Shown here piece after piece: positions 1 through 8,583 of a DNA stretch of 64,000 nucleotides. Both the position numbers and the translations under genes were made by a program. How positions within the stretch are numbered: the first letter of the stretch is position 1; each line of letters opens with the position of its first letter. This stretch comes from Paenibacillus peoriae KCTC 3763. Lineage in GTDB: Bacteria; Bacillota; Bacilli; Paenibacillales; Paenibacillaceae. The notes under the pieces are model-generated. The model did no database searches. It had not been told where the DNA came from and saw only the letters and a program-made list of their open reading frames with translations. The stretch is from the NCBI RefSeq assembly GCF_000236805.1, contig NZ_AGFX01000018.1, positions 372,001 through 436,000 on the forward strand. The letters run 5' to 3'.

Positions 1-1
1 C

Positions 2-151
2 GGACGAGAGCTGCTGAGAACGGTAGGTCCTTATTACACCAAGCTGATCCGGTCATGTATGACGGAGTTTACAGCACAGGATCATGAGACCATGAAGGCC
101 TTGCTTGGGAAAATGAAAAGCGGCTTTGAGCGATCCTTTCCGAAAAGCTGA
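2..151 (+). CDS. MarR-family transcriptional regulator, C-terminal end (partial)
   Basis: Only the last 49 codons are inside the window; the start lies upstream. The tail reads LLRTVGPYYTKLIRSC, then KALLGKMKSGFE before the stop at 149-151, which resembles the C-terminal dimerisation helices of MarR-type winged-helix repressors. The DNA-binding domain is not visible, so the family call rests on this short tail. The next gene starts 37 bases downstream on the same strand, so the two may be cotranscribed. Confidence 0.5.
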   Translation, partial: GRELLRTVGPYYTKLIRSCMTEFTAQDHETMKALLGKMKSGFERSFPKS

Positions 152-188
152 GCGCCTGATTTTGAGACAGGGAATAGGGGAGATAAAC

Positions 189-797
189 ATGTTCTTTTAT
201 GCAGATGAGGTCTATGAAAACCGTGATTTTGGCTCGATGGATGCCAGGGAAGGCGAGTGGACGAATTGTGAGTTTACCCGATGCCGTTTTCGGGGAGTGG
301 AGATGAATGAGTCGCTCATGGAAGGCTGTACTTTTGTGGACTGTGATTTTACCGGAGCCATTCTGAATGCCTCTCATTACAAGGAGTCTGCTTTTACAAA
401 TTGTCTATTCACCAGTGCCAATCTGTTTGTAGCCCGGTTTGACAACTGCAAGCTGGTGGGCTCGGATTTTGCGGGGGCCAATATGGACGGGATTACGATT
501 ACGGGGGGAGACTGGTCTTATACGAATCTGCGTCATGCGGATTTAAGGAAGCAGGATTTGCGGAAAATACGCTTCAAGGAGGCAGACTTGTCTGAATGTA
601 ATCTGGAAAAGGCAGATTTGCGCGAAGCAGATCTTACTCACGTAAGATTGCATAAAGCACATCTTCAGGGAACGGATCTGCGCGGCGCGAAGATGGATGG
701 TGTGAATTTTAAAGATTTGAATATCACTGGAGCCAAGTTGGATATCCAGCAGGCCGTAGCCGTGGCTCGCTCCTATGGAGCGAAGGTGGAAGGGTAA
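189..797 (+). CDS. Pentapeptide-repeat protein (Qnr-like)
   Basis: The 202-residue product is built almost entirely of A(D/N)LXX-type pentapeptides, for example ADLRKQDLRKIRFKEADL and ADLREADLTHVRL, which fold as a right-handed quadrilateral beta-helix. Length and single-domain layout match the Qnr/MfpA group, whose members mimic B-form DNA and protect gyrase from quinolones; gyrase protection here is inference only. The ATG at 189 follows an AGGGGAGA ribosome site. An in-frame TTG at 126 lies inside the upstream gene and has no such site. The gene is probably cotranscribed with the MarR-like gene. Pentapeptide proteins also occur as cargo near VgrG-type spikes, but a nucleoside hydrolase and a terminator separate this one from the spike island. 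Confidence 0.75.
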   Translation: MFFYADEVYENRDFGSMDAREGEWTNCEFTRCRFRGVEMNESLMEGCTFVDCDFTGAILNASHYKESAFTNCLFTSANLFVARFDNCKLVGSDFAGANMDGITITGGDWSYTNLRHADLRKQDLRKIRFKEADLSECNLEKADLREADLTHVRLHKAHLQGTDLRGAKMDGVNFKDLNITGAKLDIQQAVAVARSYGAKVEG

Positions 798-800
798 AAA

Positions 801-842
801 AACACGAGGACATCACTGAGTCTGCCTCCCTCTGCGATGTCC
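801..842 (-). terminator. Possible terminator of the Spo0E-like gene
   Basis: On the minus strand GGACATC (842-836) can pair with GATGTCC (814-808), and a run of seven T follows about five bases later (807-801). The stem is short with a long loop, so this is a weak call. Confidence 0.3.
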
Positions 843-988
843 CCCACTGGTGGAATGGACATATGACCAGGATTCCCCTTATCCAGCGCCAGAACCGCAG
901 AAGCGGTTCAGGGACGGATAGGGAAGCGGTTATTTTATATGTGAATAAGGCCCTAAGAGGGGATTCTGTGGCGGAGAGAAAGGAGACA

Positions 989-1180
989 TTAGTTGTATTT
1001 GCCCTTTTTTTTCAGTTGAGCAAGGACTACATAATGATCCAGACGTTGGCTTAACTCTAAAATGGAAGGGTCGGTAAATGCGGTGTATTGTGCCTTTGTA
1101 ACAAGCTCTCTGCGCAATTTTTCAATGATGGCATGTAAACTATCTTCGGCTTCGTTCAGATTAGATACCATAGGCTGCAC
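989..1180 (-). CDS. Spo0E-family aspartyl-phosphate phosphatase
   Basis: This 63-residue all-helical protein carries ELSQRLDHYVV, matching the SQxLD signature of Spo0E-like phosphatases, which dephosphorylate Spo0A-P and delay sporulation. The first helix (EAEDSLHAIIEKLRREL) and the second helix with the signature form the usual hairpin, and the length fits the family. Two starts are possible: GTG at 1180 behind AGGGA, or ATG at 1171 behind AAGGTG with six-base spacing; both give the same functional domain. It stands alone, with the nucleoside hydrolase gene divergent. Spo0A-P control is known for the family; the exact target here is inferred. Confidence 0.8.
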   Translation of the reverse strand: MQPMVSNLNEAEDSLHAIIEKLRRELVTKAQYTAFTDPSILELSQRLDHYVVLAQLKKKGKYN

Positions 1181-1376
1181 CTTCTTCCCTGCTATTCATT
1201 AGATTATAAAAGTAATTGCATAAAATTTGAAGCATATATAATTGGTAAAAATATGTATTTTTTAACTGATCTAAATCACCATAGCACATTTACTCCTGTG
1301 CAGCGATCAGGCATAATGAAGAATGATGCCGATAAGAACAAGCCTGTTTTACGGGGATAAAGGAAGGAAGAGACAG

Positions 1377-2333
1377 ATGAGTCAGACAAACGTTTATTTT
1401 AATCATGATGGTGGAGTAGATGATCTGGTATCCCTGTTTATGCTGCTTCAGATGGAGCAGGTTCATTTGACCGGAGTATCTGTGATTCCAGCGGATGGCT
1501 ACCTGGAGCCTGCAACGGACGCCAGCCGTAAAATTATTGATCGTTTTGGACAAAATAAAGGGCCTGTGGAAGTTGCTAAATCCAATTCACGCGGCAAAAA
1601 TCCATTTCCTGCCGCTTGGCGTTTACACTCCTTCTATGTGGATGCATTACCAGTGCTGAATGAATCGGGGCACATGGAAGCGCCGCTTTCATCCCTGCCG
1701 GCTCATCAGCATCTGATCGAAAAGGTACGTGGAGCGGAAGGTAAAACGCTGTTGTTGTTCACCGGACCGCTAACCGATCTGGCACGCGCGCTGGATGAGG
1801 CACCGGACATTGAAGCCAAGATTGAAAAGCTGGTATGGATGGGCGGCACCTTTGAAAAAGGAAATGTAGAGGAGCCAGAGCATGACGGCACAGCAGAGTG
1901 GAATGTGTTCTGGGACCCCGAAGCGGCTTACCGTGTATGGCAAAGCGGCATTACGATTGACCTGGTGGCGCTGGAAAGCACAAGCAAAGTGCCATTAACG
2001 CCAGCCGTACGCAACCGTTGGGCTGCCGAGCGCCGCTATGAGGGCGTGGATTTCCTGGGCAATTGCTATGCAGGCTGTCCGCCGCTCGTTTATAGTGAAA
2101 CGAATTCAACATACTTTCTGTGGGATGTTCTGACCACTGCATCTGTCGGACGCCCGGACATTGTCAAGAAAAAGACGGTGCATTGCAGCGTCATCGCTGA
2201 AGGTCCAAGTCAAGGCAGAACAGTGGAACAGGCGGAAGGTCGTCCTGTGAATCTGGTATATGACACAGACCCGGAAGCCTTTTTTACGTATATGACAGAT
2301 TTGGCCAAGCAGGCTGCTCCCAAACGCTACTAA
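1377..2333 (+). CDS. Inosine/uridine-preferring nucleoside hydrolase
   Basis: The 318-residue product belongs to the Ca-dependent nucleoside N-ribohydrolases, which split nucleosides into base and ribose. The N-terminal motif is NHDGGVDD instead of the usual DTDPGxDD: the three aspartates that normally bind calcium are kept, but the first one of the wider motif is His. FLWDVLTTA near residue 240 supplies the late Ca-binding aspartate. The ATG at 1377 follows AAGGAAGGAAG; the in-frame upstream ATG at 1323 lacks a good site. No transporter gene is adjacent, and a strong terminator follows. A second, more canonical paralogue lies at 21332-22261. Substrate is not predictable from sequence alone. 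Confidence 0.85.
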   Translation: MSQTNVYFNHDGGVDDLVSLFMLLQMEQVHLTGVSVIPADGYLEPATDASRKIIDRFGQNKGPVEVAKSNSRGKNPFPAAWRLHSFYVDALPVLNESGHMEAPLSSLPAHQHLIEKVRGAEGKTLLLFTGPLTDLARALDEAPDIEAKIEKLVWMGGTFEKGNVEEPEHDGTAEWNVFWDPEAAYRVWQSGITIDLVALESTSKVPLTPAVRNRWAAERRYEGVDFLGNCYAGCPPLVYSETNSTYFLWDVLTTASVGRPDIVKKKTVHCSVIAEGPSQGRTVEQAEGRPVNLVYDTDPEAFFTYMTDLAKQAAPKRY

Positions 2334-2397
2334 GCCTGGCTGCGTCTATACGTGCTGCTTGAAGTGCGATGTAATCCATCTGCAAGTACTATATATC

Positions 2398-2431
2398 AAA
2401 ACCCGTGACGTTTTTGGTCACGGGTTTTTTG
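2398..2431 (+). terminator. Intrinsic terminator of the nucleoside hydrolase gene
   Basis: AAACCCGTGAC and GTCACGGGTTT form a perfect stem around a GTTTTTG loop, followed by a T run. It closes the gene ending at 2333. Confidence 0.92.
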
Positions 2432-2686
2432 TGTTCAGGCAGCCCGAGCTTTCTGCTTCGATTTACCTACTCGCTTGCGCAAACCTCCATGTTGTAGGTC
2501 TAGTGAGAAGGCTATTTTGGGAGGTATCGGGCATATAAATACATATTCATGAAACTAATTGGTGATTTTCAAAGTTTTTCACGCTTCATTTAAAATTTCA
2601 TCATATGAAAAAAGTGTAATAAAATAGGAGGATAGTACCAGTAATATCATGTAAATATTCTATATAATAGGTTTAGAGGTGGGATT
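2432..2686 (+). other. Intergenic region upstream of the spike island
   Basis: No gene is seen here. The right half is AT-rich and holds a TATAAT (about 2662-2667) as a possible -10 element for the gene at 2687, but no convincing -35 was found. GAGGTGGG just before 2687 is the ribosome site. Confidence 0.4.
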
Positions 2687-3292
2687 ATGAATAGACTGGA
2701 AGCACTAGAACACTTTCGTGAGACCTACGCAAAAGAGGTGCTAAATCAGAAAATACACCAAGTAGTGTCTTTGTATGAACAGCGAAAAGAAGAACTCATC
2801 TTATCTTTTATTCAATCCTTTCAATGGATTTGTCAGCAGGCTAATCATATAGAGGTGCCCAAAGGCAGGATCGGATACATAACCTATTCCATGCGGCGTA
2901 CCTATCTGATGGAGCGAAACTATAACTATATCATCGAAGCCTATGATAAAAGCTGGTTCTTTGATCCTGGGCCATGCCAAGGAGTTTATGATGCAGGCTG
3001 GGCTTTCAGCTTTTGGGGAGAATCGGTGGATGAATTGAGCCAGCTCCGAAAGCCTTATATGAATAAGGTTATTCAGCCTGATGTAGAGCGATTTGCACTT
3101 CATGCTGTAGAGGAATTTCATCAATATATTTTGCAGCTAGCCAGGGATGCTATTAGACAGGCTGTACAAACACCGGAATTTAAGGTGCTAAGGTGCGAGG
3201 ATGATTTGGAAGTACGAATAGGGGAGTATAAAGGAATCAGTAAGGTGGTGTATGCAGCAGCCAATGGAATATTACATGATTCAGCAAGATGA
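2687..3292 (+). CDS. Conserved-looking hypothetical protein, first gene of the spike island
   Basis: The 201-residue product is not recognised. It has no signal peptide or membrane segment, is charged and helical at both ends, and has an aromatic core (RNYNYIIEAYDKSWFFDPGP). Translation starts at an ATG behind GAGGTGGG. The next gene starts inside its last 41 bases, so the two are translationally coupled and probably act together. They precede a PAAR-like gene and a VgrG-like gene, so a chaperone or adaptor role for spike or toxin loading is a reasonable guess, but nothing in the sequence proves it. Confidence 0.6.
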   Translation: MNRLEALEHFRETYAKEVLNQKIHQVVSLYEQRKEELILSFIQSFQWICQQANHIEVPKGRIGYITYSMRRTYLMERNYNYIIEAYDKSWFFDPGPCQGVYDAGWAFSFWGESVDELSQLRKPYMNKVIQPDVERFALHAVEEFHQYILQLARDAIRQAVQTPEFKVLRCEDDLEVRIGEYKGISKVVYAAANGILHDSAR

Positions 3293-3776
3293 TCGTATCA
3301 CAGAGTATATGCATCCCGTAGAGATGAATCGCAGGCAGCTACTGGAGTGGGCAGCCAGTGCAGAGGATTCCATTTTACAATTTTATGTCTCAGGTGACGC
3401 AGACTATATTGATTTTATGGAGTATCCGGTACCCATCGTTTCCGAACAGCTCAAGGAGATTTTTGATAGATATCAAGCGGGCTTCAACTGGAAGCTGGTT
3501 GTTTATGCCGATATGCAGCGAATGCAGCAGACGAGGTATTGGCTGGCTCACCCGCCTAGCCTTATGTGTTTATCACAGCTTAGTGAGTATCATAGGGACG
3601 GTACACTGAGGAAAATCATTTTAGATGAATATGCAGTGAGGAATCACAAGATTTTCAGGGTTCAGGATGCAAATCATCATATCATTGTAGATCTCGATGT
3701 GGCTGAATGTATTTTAAAGTTTAATTTGACAGGCTTGAAATTACAAAAGGTCGATACAGCGAGTCCATCTATATAA
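3252..3776 (+). CDS. Hypothetical protein coupled to the spike genes
   Basis: The 174-residue product is soluble and acidic. It begins in another frame inside the end of the preceding gene. The ATG at 3252 has AAGG six bases upstream; an ATG at 3264 (MEYYMIQQDD) is the alternative. Its size and position, together with the preceding gene, resemble the accessory or immunity-type proteins often found beside Vgr-like spikes, but I do not recognise a family with confidence. The DUF4280 gene starts 14 bases after its stop, so all four genes (2687-6977) look like one operon. Confidence 0.6.
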   Translation: MQQPMEYYMIQQDDRITEYMHPVEMNRRQLLEWAASAEDSILQFYVSGDADYIDFMEYPVPIVSEQLKEIFDRYQAGFNWKLVVYADMQRMQQTRYWLAHPPSLMCLSQLSEYHRDGTLRKIILDEYAVRNHKIFRVQDANHHIIVDLDVAECILKFNLTGLKLQKVDTASPSI

Positions 3777-3790
3777 AGGAGAGTCCAGGA

Positions 3791-4168
3791 ATGAGTGAGA
3801 GCTATGTAGTGGACGGGGCACAGATACATTGCAGCTATGGGAGTCATACGGGAAGATTTAGCGTTTCAGCTAACAGGGGGATCAGCATTGGCGATAAATT
3901 GCAGGGGAATATTCAGGATTTTTACCCGCACACGCATATCCCGTCTTTCGGAACGTGCCGCAGTATGCATAATCCTGCAGTGGTTTCTGCTAACAAAGGT
4001 AATTCCGGAAAAATAATTCCACAGCCCTGCAAACCGAGTGTATCTATGCCTTGGTTGAATGGAAAAAGAGATGTATACGTAGATCAATCTCCGGCCCTTA
4101 TGAGCTGTTCCACGAATTTATGCATGTGGTGCGGCAAAATTTCATTTACAACAGATGGGCAGGAATAG
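3791..4168 (+). CDS. PAAR-like protein (DUF4280)
   Basis: The 125-residue product matches the cysteine-rich DUF4280 pattern: AQIHCSYG near the start, FGTCRSM in the middle, PQPCKPS, and MSCSTNLCMWCGK near the end. DUF4280 proteins are PAAR-like and are thought to cap the tip of VgrG-type spikes in contractile injection systems. It has no signal peptide. The order DUF4280 then VgrG-like spike is what one expects for a tip plus spike pair. The ATG follows AAAGGAGAG with good spacing. The tip role is inferred from family and position. Confidence 0.75.
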   Translation: MSESYVVDGAQIHCSYGSHTGRFSVSANRGISIGDKLQGNIQDFYPHTHIPSFGTCRSMHNPAVVSANKGNSGKIIPQPCKPSVSMPWLNGKRDVYVDQSPALMSCSTNLCMWCGKISFTTDGQE

Positions 4169-4220
4169 CTAACAGATTACAGGGATTTGCATCACATGAA
4201 AAGCAAACGGGGGTTGTAAG

Positions 4221-6977
4221 ATGGGACTGGCTGGAACTGTGCTGACTTATGGCAATATTAGAGTGAATGCTCCATATGAAATTGTCCGGCTGCTGGATTT
4301 TAAATTGACGCAGAAGGTGAATGCTCATGGCAAGGTATACATCACTGCACTCATACCGGATGAGGATCATGCAAAGTATGATGGATTAGCTTACGCTGAG
4401 GATGTGCTGGAGGTATATGAGACGGATGAAGATCAAGGGGCGGTTAGTATTTTTAAAGGAATCGTCACCAATATTTGCATCGGATTCAAAAATGGCGTAT
4501 ATCACATGTACCTTGAGGCAGCCTCTTTTACATATTTGCTGGATCAACAACCGAAAAACCGTTCGTTTCAAAACGGGAATTGGACGTACTATCAATTATT
4601 CCGCGAGCTCGTAGATGCCTATCCACACGGGGATTTTATTGACCTGAGGGACAGCGATAACAAGTTGGATGGCTTTACTATTCAGTATCGAGAGACTGAT
4701 TGGGAGTTTCTGAAAAGAATGGCCTCTCACCTGCAAACCGGATTGATTGCCGAGATCACCTCCGTGTTCCCAAGATTGTGGGTGGGCACCTCGAAGGAAC
4801 AGGTGAAGGGTGAGCTGCATGGTATTAATTTTACTCTTCAAAAAACAAAGTCAGGTTCCAGGTATATATACGCTGAGGTGGAGGATACGAAACGCTTTGA
4901 GCTTGGAGATGTTGTTGTGTTTCAACGAAAGCATTGGATTATTGATCAGATTCATGCAGAGATGAAGCAAGGTGTCATGACCTATGATTATGCTCTTGTT
5001 CCGGAAGCAGGTATTCCAAGAGAGGTTATACATAATCGGTTTATACAAGGAGCCTCGATTGAGGGAAAGGTTATTGATTTAGACAGTGAAGGAGAGGCCG
5101 TCAAGCTCCACTTGTCTGTAGATGCCTTGCAGTCCAAAGCCGAAGGCTGCTGGTTTTCTTACCCGACGATGTACACCGGGGATGGGATTGGTTGGCATTG
5201 CATGCCTGAGCTTGGAGATCATGTCCATTTGTATTTTCCATCGAGCAACGAGCGGGATGCTCATGTGATTCAATCTCTTCGCAAGAGAGATCACAAAGGA
5301 GATGAAATCAGCAAGCCGGAAAGAAAGCTTTTCCATACCAAAACTCAAAAAATTGCGAGATTCGACGACAAAGAAGTAGCCTTTTCCACCCAAAAAGAAA
5401 AGATACTTGTACGCTTAAATCCTGCCTCCGGTATTCACGTGTATAGTCATCACGATCTTACCTTTCACGCCGATACAGACTTGGTGCTGCATGGCAAAAA
5501 GGTACAGATGACCGCTACTCGCGAGCTGTCTTTGACGTGCAAAACCAGCTATATCCGAACCGATGGAACGCTTCATATCAAGGCTGGTAAGCTCGTGAAA
5601 AATCAGGTGCCTGATGCAGAGCTGAAGGCCTACAAATCCCTGGTTCAGGAATTGAAGGGGAAGGGGTATCCGCAATGGGTACAGGATTTGCTGCTTCAAT
5701 ATAAAACGGACTACTACAAAGCTGTGGCAGCAGGGGACAAAAAGGCTGCCAAGGAAGCAGCGGCCAAGGCCAAGCAATTGCGTCAGCAGGTGGCAGAAAT
5801 AGATCGTATGCCTGCCTGGGCCAGAGCGCAAATGCATGAGTACACGTCCCAATGGTGGGAAGCGCATGGCGCCAACGATAAAGCCAAGCAAAAGCAGATG
5901 CATCTTCTCGCCAACCAGTTGCGAGACAATGTGATCATCAACGAGCTGATTCGCGGCCATTCGGCCAACTCCTATCTCGATGCGAATCGGCTGGAAGAGC
6001 TATCCGGGGAATACGCCGATGCGGCTCATAAGCTGACCATAGCCGATCAAAAGGCTATCGCCAAGGAAGCGGCTGCCCTGCGGAGCAAGTATGGCGTGAA
6101 CAGCCTGCTTGCGAGAGAAAATTTGAACAAGCTTGCCAAGAAATATCCGGATAGCTTCTCATACAAGCTGCCGACTACAGGCGATTGGGATCAGGAGCTT
6201 AACGCCGCATTGCACGATTTTGCGAAAAAATACGGCTTGGAGAATAAGGGCTATGGCCGTGATGTGCTCGCAGTGTACCTGCATCAAGTAGCCAACGGCA
6301 TTCTTCCGTGGCCTAAAGTTAATAAGGCTACAACGCCAGCTGCTCCGACAACGAAAACGGAACCGGGCAAGAAGACGCCGACTACTCCTGAAAAGCCGAC
6401 GAAGGAGGAACCGAAGCCTACACCATCCAACAGCTCTGCTGAGGAGAAAAGGAAAGCCATTGTAGAATTCGCCAAGAAGTTTTTAGGCAAGATTCCTTAC
6501 TGTATGGATTCTAAAATTAAAACAATGAAGCTTGATCCCGATAACCCACCTATATACATGGACTGCTCTGATTTTAGTTCCTCCGTGTACTTGACCATAT
6601 TAAATGTGCATATAGGGGGTAATACAAGTGCTCAAATCCAGCGGGGAACCAAAGTGAGTCATGAGAATTTACGAAAAAGCGGGGACTATAAGAATCTCAA
6701 ATTAGGTGACTTAATCTTATTTGATTGGGGGAGTGCGGAGAAAAAAACCGAATTCAAAGTAGATCATGTAGGAATATATGTGGGAGATGGAAAGTTCATT
6801 CACGAGCATGGTTGGGCACGTACTCTTGCTGAAATGAAAAAGGATCGCAAGCCATCTCACAATGTAACAATAGATAAATTAAGCAAAGATTGGGGAGAGG
6901 GTTATGGTTTTATATATACAAACGTTATAGCAGTTAGACGTATTATACAAGATGATGGCTCAATAATTAACAAATAA
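4221..6977 (+). CDS. VgrG/gp27-gp5-like spike fused to a C-terminal NlpC/P60 peptidase
   Basis: This 918-residue protein joins an injection spike to a wall-cutting toxin. Residues 1-300 look like the gp27/phage late-control D fold, including YRETDWEFLKRMASHLQTGL near 156. An OB-fold region with GIGWHCMPELGDHVHLYFP lies near 323, followed by beta-needle-like repeats to about 460. Residues 481-570 hold two copies of a helical module (YPQW...YKTDYYKA; MPAWAR...QWWEA). A Pro/Thr/Lys-rich linker spans about 703-745. The NlpC/P60 domain has YMDCSDFSS (Cys782) and VDHVGIYVG (His849), with HEHG at 861-864 giving the third polar residue; such domains cut peptidoglycan stem peptides. There is no signal peptide, which fits delivery by a device rather than Sec. 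The two genes that follow encode lipoproteins, candidate immunity proteins. Confidence 0.85.
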   Translation: MGLAGTVLTYGNIRVNAPYEIVRLLDFKLTQKVNAHGKVYITALIPDEDHAKYDGLAYAEDVLEVYETDEDQGAVSIFKGIVTNICIGFKNGVYHMYLEAASFTYLLDQQPKNRSFQNGNWTYYQLFRELVDAYPHGDFIDLRDSDNKLDGFTIQYRETDWEFLKRMASHLQTGLIAEITSVFPRLWVGTSKEQVKGELHGINFTLQKTKSGSRYIYAEVEDTKRFELGDVVVFQRKHWIIDQIHAEMKQGVMTYDYALVPEAGIPREVIHNRFIQGASIEGKVIDLDSEGEAVKLHLSVDALQSKAEGCWFSYPTMYTGDGIGWHCMPELGDHVHLYFPSSNERDAHVIQSLRKRDHKGDEISKPERKLFHTKTQKIARFDDKEVAFSTQKEKILVRLNPASGIHVYSHHDLTFHADTDLVLHGKKVQMTATRELSLTCKTSYIRTDGTLHIKAGKLVKNQVPDAELKAYKSLVQELKGKGYPQWVQDLLLQYKTDYYKAVAAGDKKAAKEAAAKAKQLRQQVAEIDRMPAWARAQMHEYTSQWWEAHGANDKAKQKQMHLLANQLRDNVIINELIRGHSANSYLDANRLEELSGEYADAAHKLTIADQKAIAKEAAALRSKYGVNSLLARENLNKLAKKYPDSFSYKLPTTGDWDQELNAALHDFAKKYGLENKGYGRDVLAVYLHQVANGILPWPKVNKATTPAAPTTKTEPGKKTPTTPEKPTKEEPKPTPSNSSAEEKRKAIVEFAKKFLGKIPYCMDSKIKTMKLDPDNPPIYMDCSDFSSSVYLTILNVHIGGNTSAQIQRGTKVSHENLRKSGDYKNLKLGDLILFDWGSAEKKTEFKVDHVGIYVGDGKFIHEHGWARTLAEMKKDRKPSHNVTIDKLSKDWGEGYGFIYTNVIAVRRIIQDDGSIINK

Positions 6978-7103
6978 GAAAGTAAGCAAGTAGTTTGAAC
7001 GTCATAATACTATTTGATTCAAAGCTATTCTGTCAGGAGAAAATAGCACTGACCTGATTAATGGGTAGGCTTTATTAAGAACGGATGAGAAAGTGGTGAG
7101 AAA

Positions 7104-8555
7104 GTGAATTCTATAAAAATCATACTGGTTATTACTTTTGTAGCCATTATATCGGCATGTAGTGGGTTTAAAGGAGAGGAAGCTGTCCCGTCTCCTCACT
7201 CCCAAGAAGTATCATCACACAGGGTAACACAAGATACTAGAAATATTACTGAGAAAGAAGCACGGTGGCTTTTAAATGGAGAAGAAGACCCATATCCGAC
7301 TCAATTTTTGACCAATTTAGATGATCCTACAGGAAAGACATATATACGTATCGATGACTTGATAGATGCGATGCAAACTAAAGAAGAGCGAATAAAATAT
7401 CGCGACTCCCAAGTAACTGTCAGTAGAGTATCAAATGATGGAAGTCGAATGGCGATCGTAAGGACAATCTCTGATATGGAAGAAGGGGACGAAGAACACA
7501 TTCTTGAGGTATATGATCTGAACTCAGGAAAAAAAGAGTCCGAGTTTGAACTGCCTTCAACGGCTTACCCCGTAGTCTCTCCTGATTTAAGTAAATATCT
7601 TTATGGGTTGAATGGGCAAGTGTATTTATATGATGCAGTAAAGAGGAAAACGACAAAAATAGACCTTGGGAAACGTAAAATAGATTTAGGTATCATTAGT
7701 TCAGGATTATTTTCTCCAGATGGCACTAGATTCTGTTTTGAGGAAAATGACCAACTAGGTATTATCATGCTGAATCTGTCCGGTATTAGTGGAGCAAAAC
7801 GCTTACTTGCAGGGTCTATGGTTTCGCTTTTGCAATGGGATCAAGAAGATAAATTAATTTATACAATTTCTGAAGAGGACGACAGTTACACAAAAGATGT
7901 CTATTCATTTGATATAGAGAGCGGAGAAAAAAGGTGGGTAACTAAAAGTACGGCACCATTTATACTATCCCCTGATCAAAAATTGGCGCTGTCCGCAGAA
8001 TACGAAGCTTCAAAAATGTATCTAGTTCATCTGAGCGATGGAAGAAAGGAGGATATATCCTCTTTTACTAAAAAACAAGGAATACGCACGGCTCCAATAC
8101 AGTGGATCGAAACAAAAACTAATTATATGAAGTATAGCAACAAGGTTAAAGTGAAAAGAATTACTGCCTCTTCTACGCTACCTAATCAGGGTATTCGTTC
8201 TTTTAATGTGAACAATTTAACAGATGAAAATTATTCAACCTCTTGGTGTGAAGGAACCAAGGGGGGCGGAGTAGGGGAAACGGTAACTATAGATTTGGGT
8301 TCAACTCAAGAGGTGAGAGGTATAGATATAACCGATAACACCATGTGGGTTAATAATAAGTATTTAAACGTAAGTAAAATCAAAAAAATGAAACTTGATT
8401 TTTCGGATGGGCAATCTGAAATGCTTGAGGGTAGTGACGCACGTTTCAAGTTCGATGAACCTATACGAACATCATTCGTTAAGATTACCATTCTAGAAGT
8501 GAAAAAAGGCACGGACTTCCCAAATACTTGTATAGGTGAGCTGAAGTTATTGTGA
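7104..8555 (+). CDS. Lipoprotein with beta-propeller-like body and C-terminal glycan-binding-like domain (candidate immunity protein)
   Basis: The 483-residue product has a lipoprotein signal peptide with ISAC (lipid-anchored Cys19). Residues about 100-330 contain repeats such as VSPDLSKYLYG, FSPDGTRFCF and LSPDQKLALS, typical of TolB/WD-like propellers. The last 135 residues start with RITASSTLP and contain STSWCEGTKGGGVGE and TVTIDLGS, resembling the NADase-type glycan-binding or discoidin-like domain. It would sit on the outer face of the membrane facing the wall. It lies directly after the spike with the NlpC/P60 domain and is paralogous to the next gene. Immunity to a wall hydrolase is inferred from position and localisation only. 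Confidence 0.7.
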   Translation: MNSIKIILVITFVAIISACSGFKGEEAVPSPHSQEVSSHRVTQDTRNITEKEARWLLNGEEDPYPTQFLTNLDDPTGKTYIRIDDLIDAMQTKEERIKYRDSQVTVSRVSNDGSRMAIVRTISDMEEGDEEHILEVYDLNSGKKESEFELPSTAYPVVSPDLSKYLYGLNGQVYLYDAVKRKTTKIDLGKRKIDLGIISSGLFSPDGTRFCFEENDQLGIIMLNLSGISGAKRLLAGSMVSLLQWDQEDKLIYTISEEDDSYTKDVYSFDIESGEKRWVTKSTAPFILSPDQKLALSAEYEASKMYLVHLSDGRKEDISSFTKKQGIRTAPIQWIETKTNYMKYSNKVKVKRITASSTLPNQGIRSFNVNNLTDENYSTSWCEGTKGGGVGETVTIDLGSTQEVRGIDITDNTMWVNNKYLNVSKIKKMKLDFSDGQSEMLEGSDARFKFDEPIRTSFVKITILEVKKGTDFPNTCIGELKLL

Positions 8556-8583
8556 TTAGTTGTAGGAAACGAAAAAAATTGCG

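Noticed and set aside
863-1054. 63-codon frame on the + strand starting MTRIPLIQRQNRRSG
   Set aside because: No ribosome site, low-complexity basic start, and it overlaps the Spo0E-like gene on the other strand.
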